From: JBDNFP01 sp041689775
GTDB lineage: Bacteria; Bacteroidota; Bacteroidia; Cytophagales; Spirosomataceae
DNA: 14,342 nt
Reading direction: 5' to 3'
NCBI GenBank assembly: GCA_041689775.1
Contig: JBDNFP010000271.1
Location: 1-14,342, forward strand
The translations under genes and the position numbers were made by a program. Under the pieces are notes generated by a model. That model searched no databases. It was not told the DNA's origin and worked only from the letters and a program-made list of their open reading frames with translations. Below are positions 14,294-14,342 of the stretch, in pieces. Position 1 is the first letter of the stretch. Every line of letters begins with the position of its first letter.

Positions 14294-14342
14294 TTCCTTA
14301 ACGTACTCTTTGATAGGGTATTTAGTAACGATTAAAAAATAA

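Noticed and set aside
1..14342. CRISPR arrays, tRNA or rRNA genes, insertion sequences, prophage or defence genes
   Set aside because: No direct-repeat arrays, tRNA-like cloverleaf, transposase or phage-like protein was seen; all long frames are core-genome genes.

Overview
The window looks like chromosomal DNA of a Bacteroidota bacterium, most likely a member of the Cytophagales (Spirosoma/Dyadobacter-like). The indications are a TamA-like outer-membrane lipoprotein (TamL), the gene order miaB - sigma-54 activator - lptE - TPR protein - secG near groESL, a Pro/Ala-tailed SecG, weak or absent Shine-Dalgarno sequences, and several promoter-like boxes matching the Bacteroidota TAnnTTTG type. 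The lineage is inferred from gene content and was not tested by any search. No mobile element, CRISPR array, tRNA, rRNA or phage gene was seen; this is core genome.

Layout. Positions 1-253 hold a doubtful small membrane-protein ORF, a 10-bp inverted repeat and the sucC terminator. sucC (254-1477, minus) encodes the succinyl-CoA synthetase beta subunit. A LolD-like ABC ATPase (1618-2286, plus) diverges from it. The 2287-2574 gap contains a promoter-like element, a structured stretch and a strong hairpin, and may encode a small RNA of about 95 nt. A secreted DUF4174-like protein follows (2575-3027, minus). groES-groEL (5195-3195, minus) comes next with a bidirectional terminator. Its upstream region carries a sigma-54-type -24/-12 element and TGTCA/TGACA half-sites in place of CIRCE. 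An unknown 235-residue protein is divergent from groES (5421-6128, plus) and converges on secG through a 19-bp hairpin.

From 10910 to 6207 five minus-strand genes run in series with gaps of 53 to 70 bp: miaB, a receiver-less sigma-54 activator with an intact GAFTGA loop, lptE, a TPR-like protein and secG. They are probably one operon linking tRNA modification, sigma-54 control, LPS export and protein secretion. tamL (13541-11076, minus) lies upstream, and its 5' end overlaps that of a divergent TrmH-family RNA methyltransferase (13532-14293, plus).

The main idea from the window is regulatory. The sigma-54 activator and a sigma-54-type groESL promoter sit about 3 kb apart, which suggests that chaperone synthesis may be tied to an envelope or secretion signal through sigma-54. 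This is inference. The second idea is the candidate small RNA between lolD and the DUF4174 gene.
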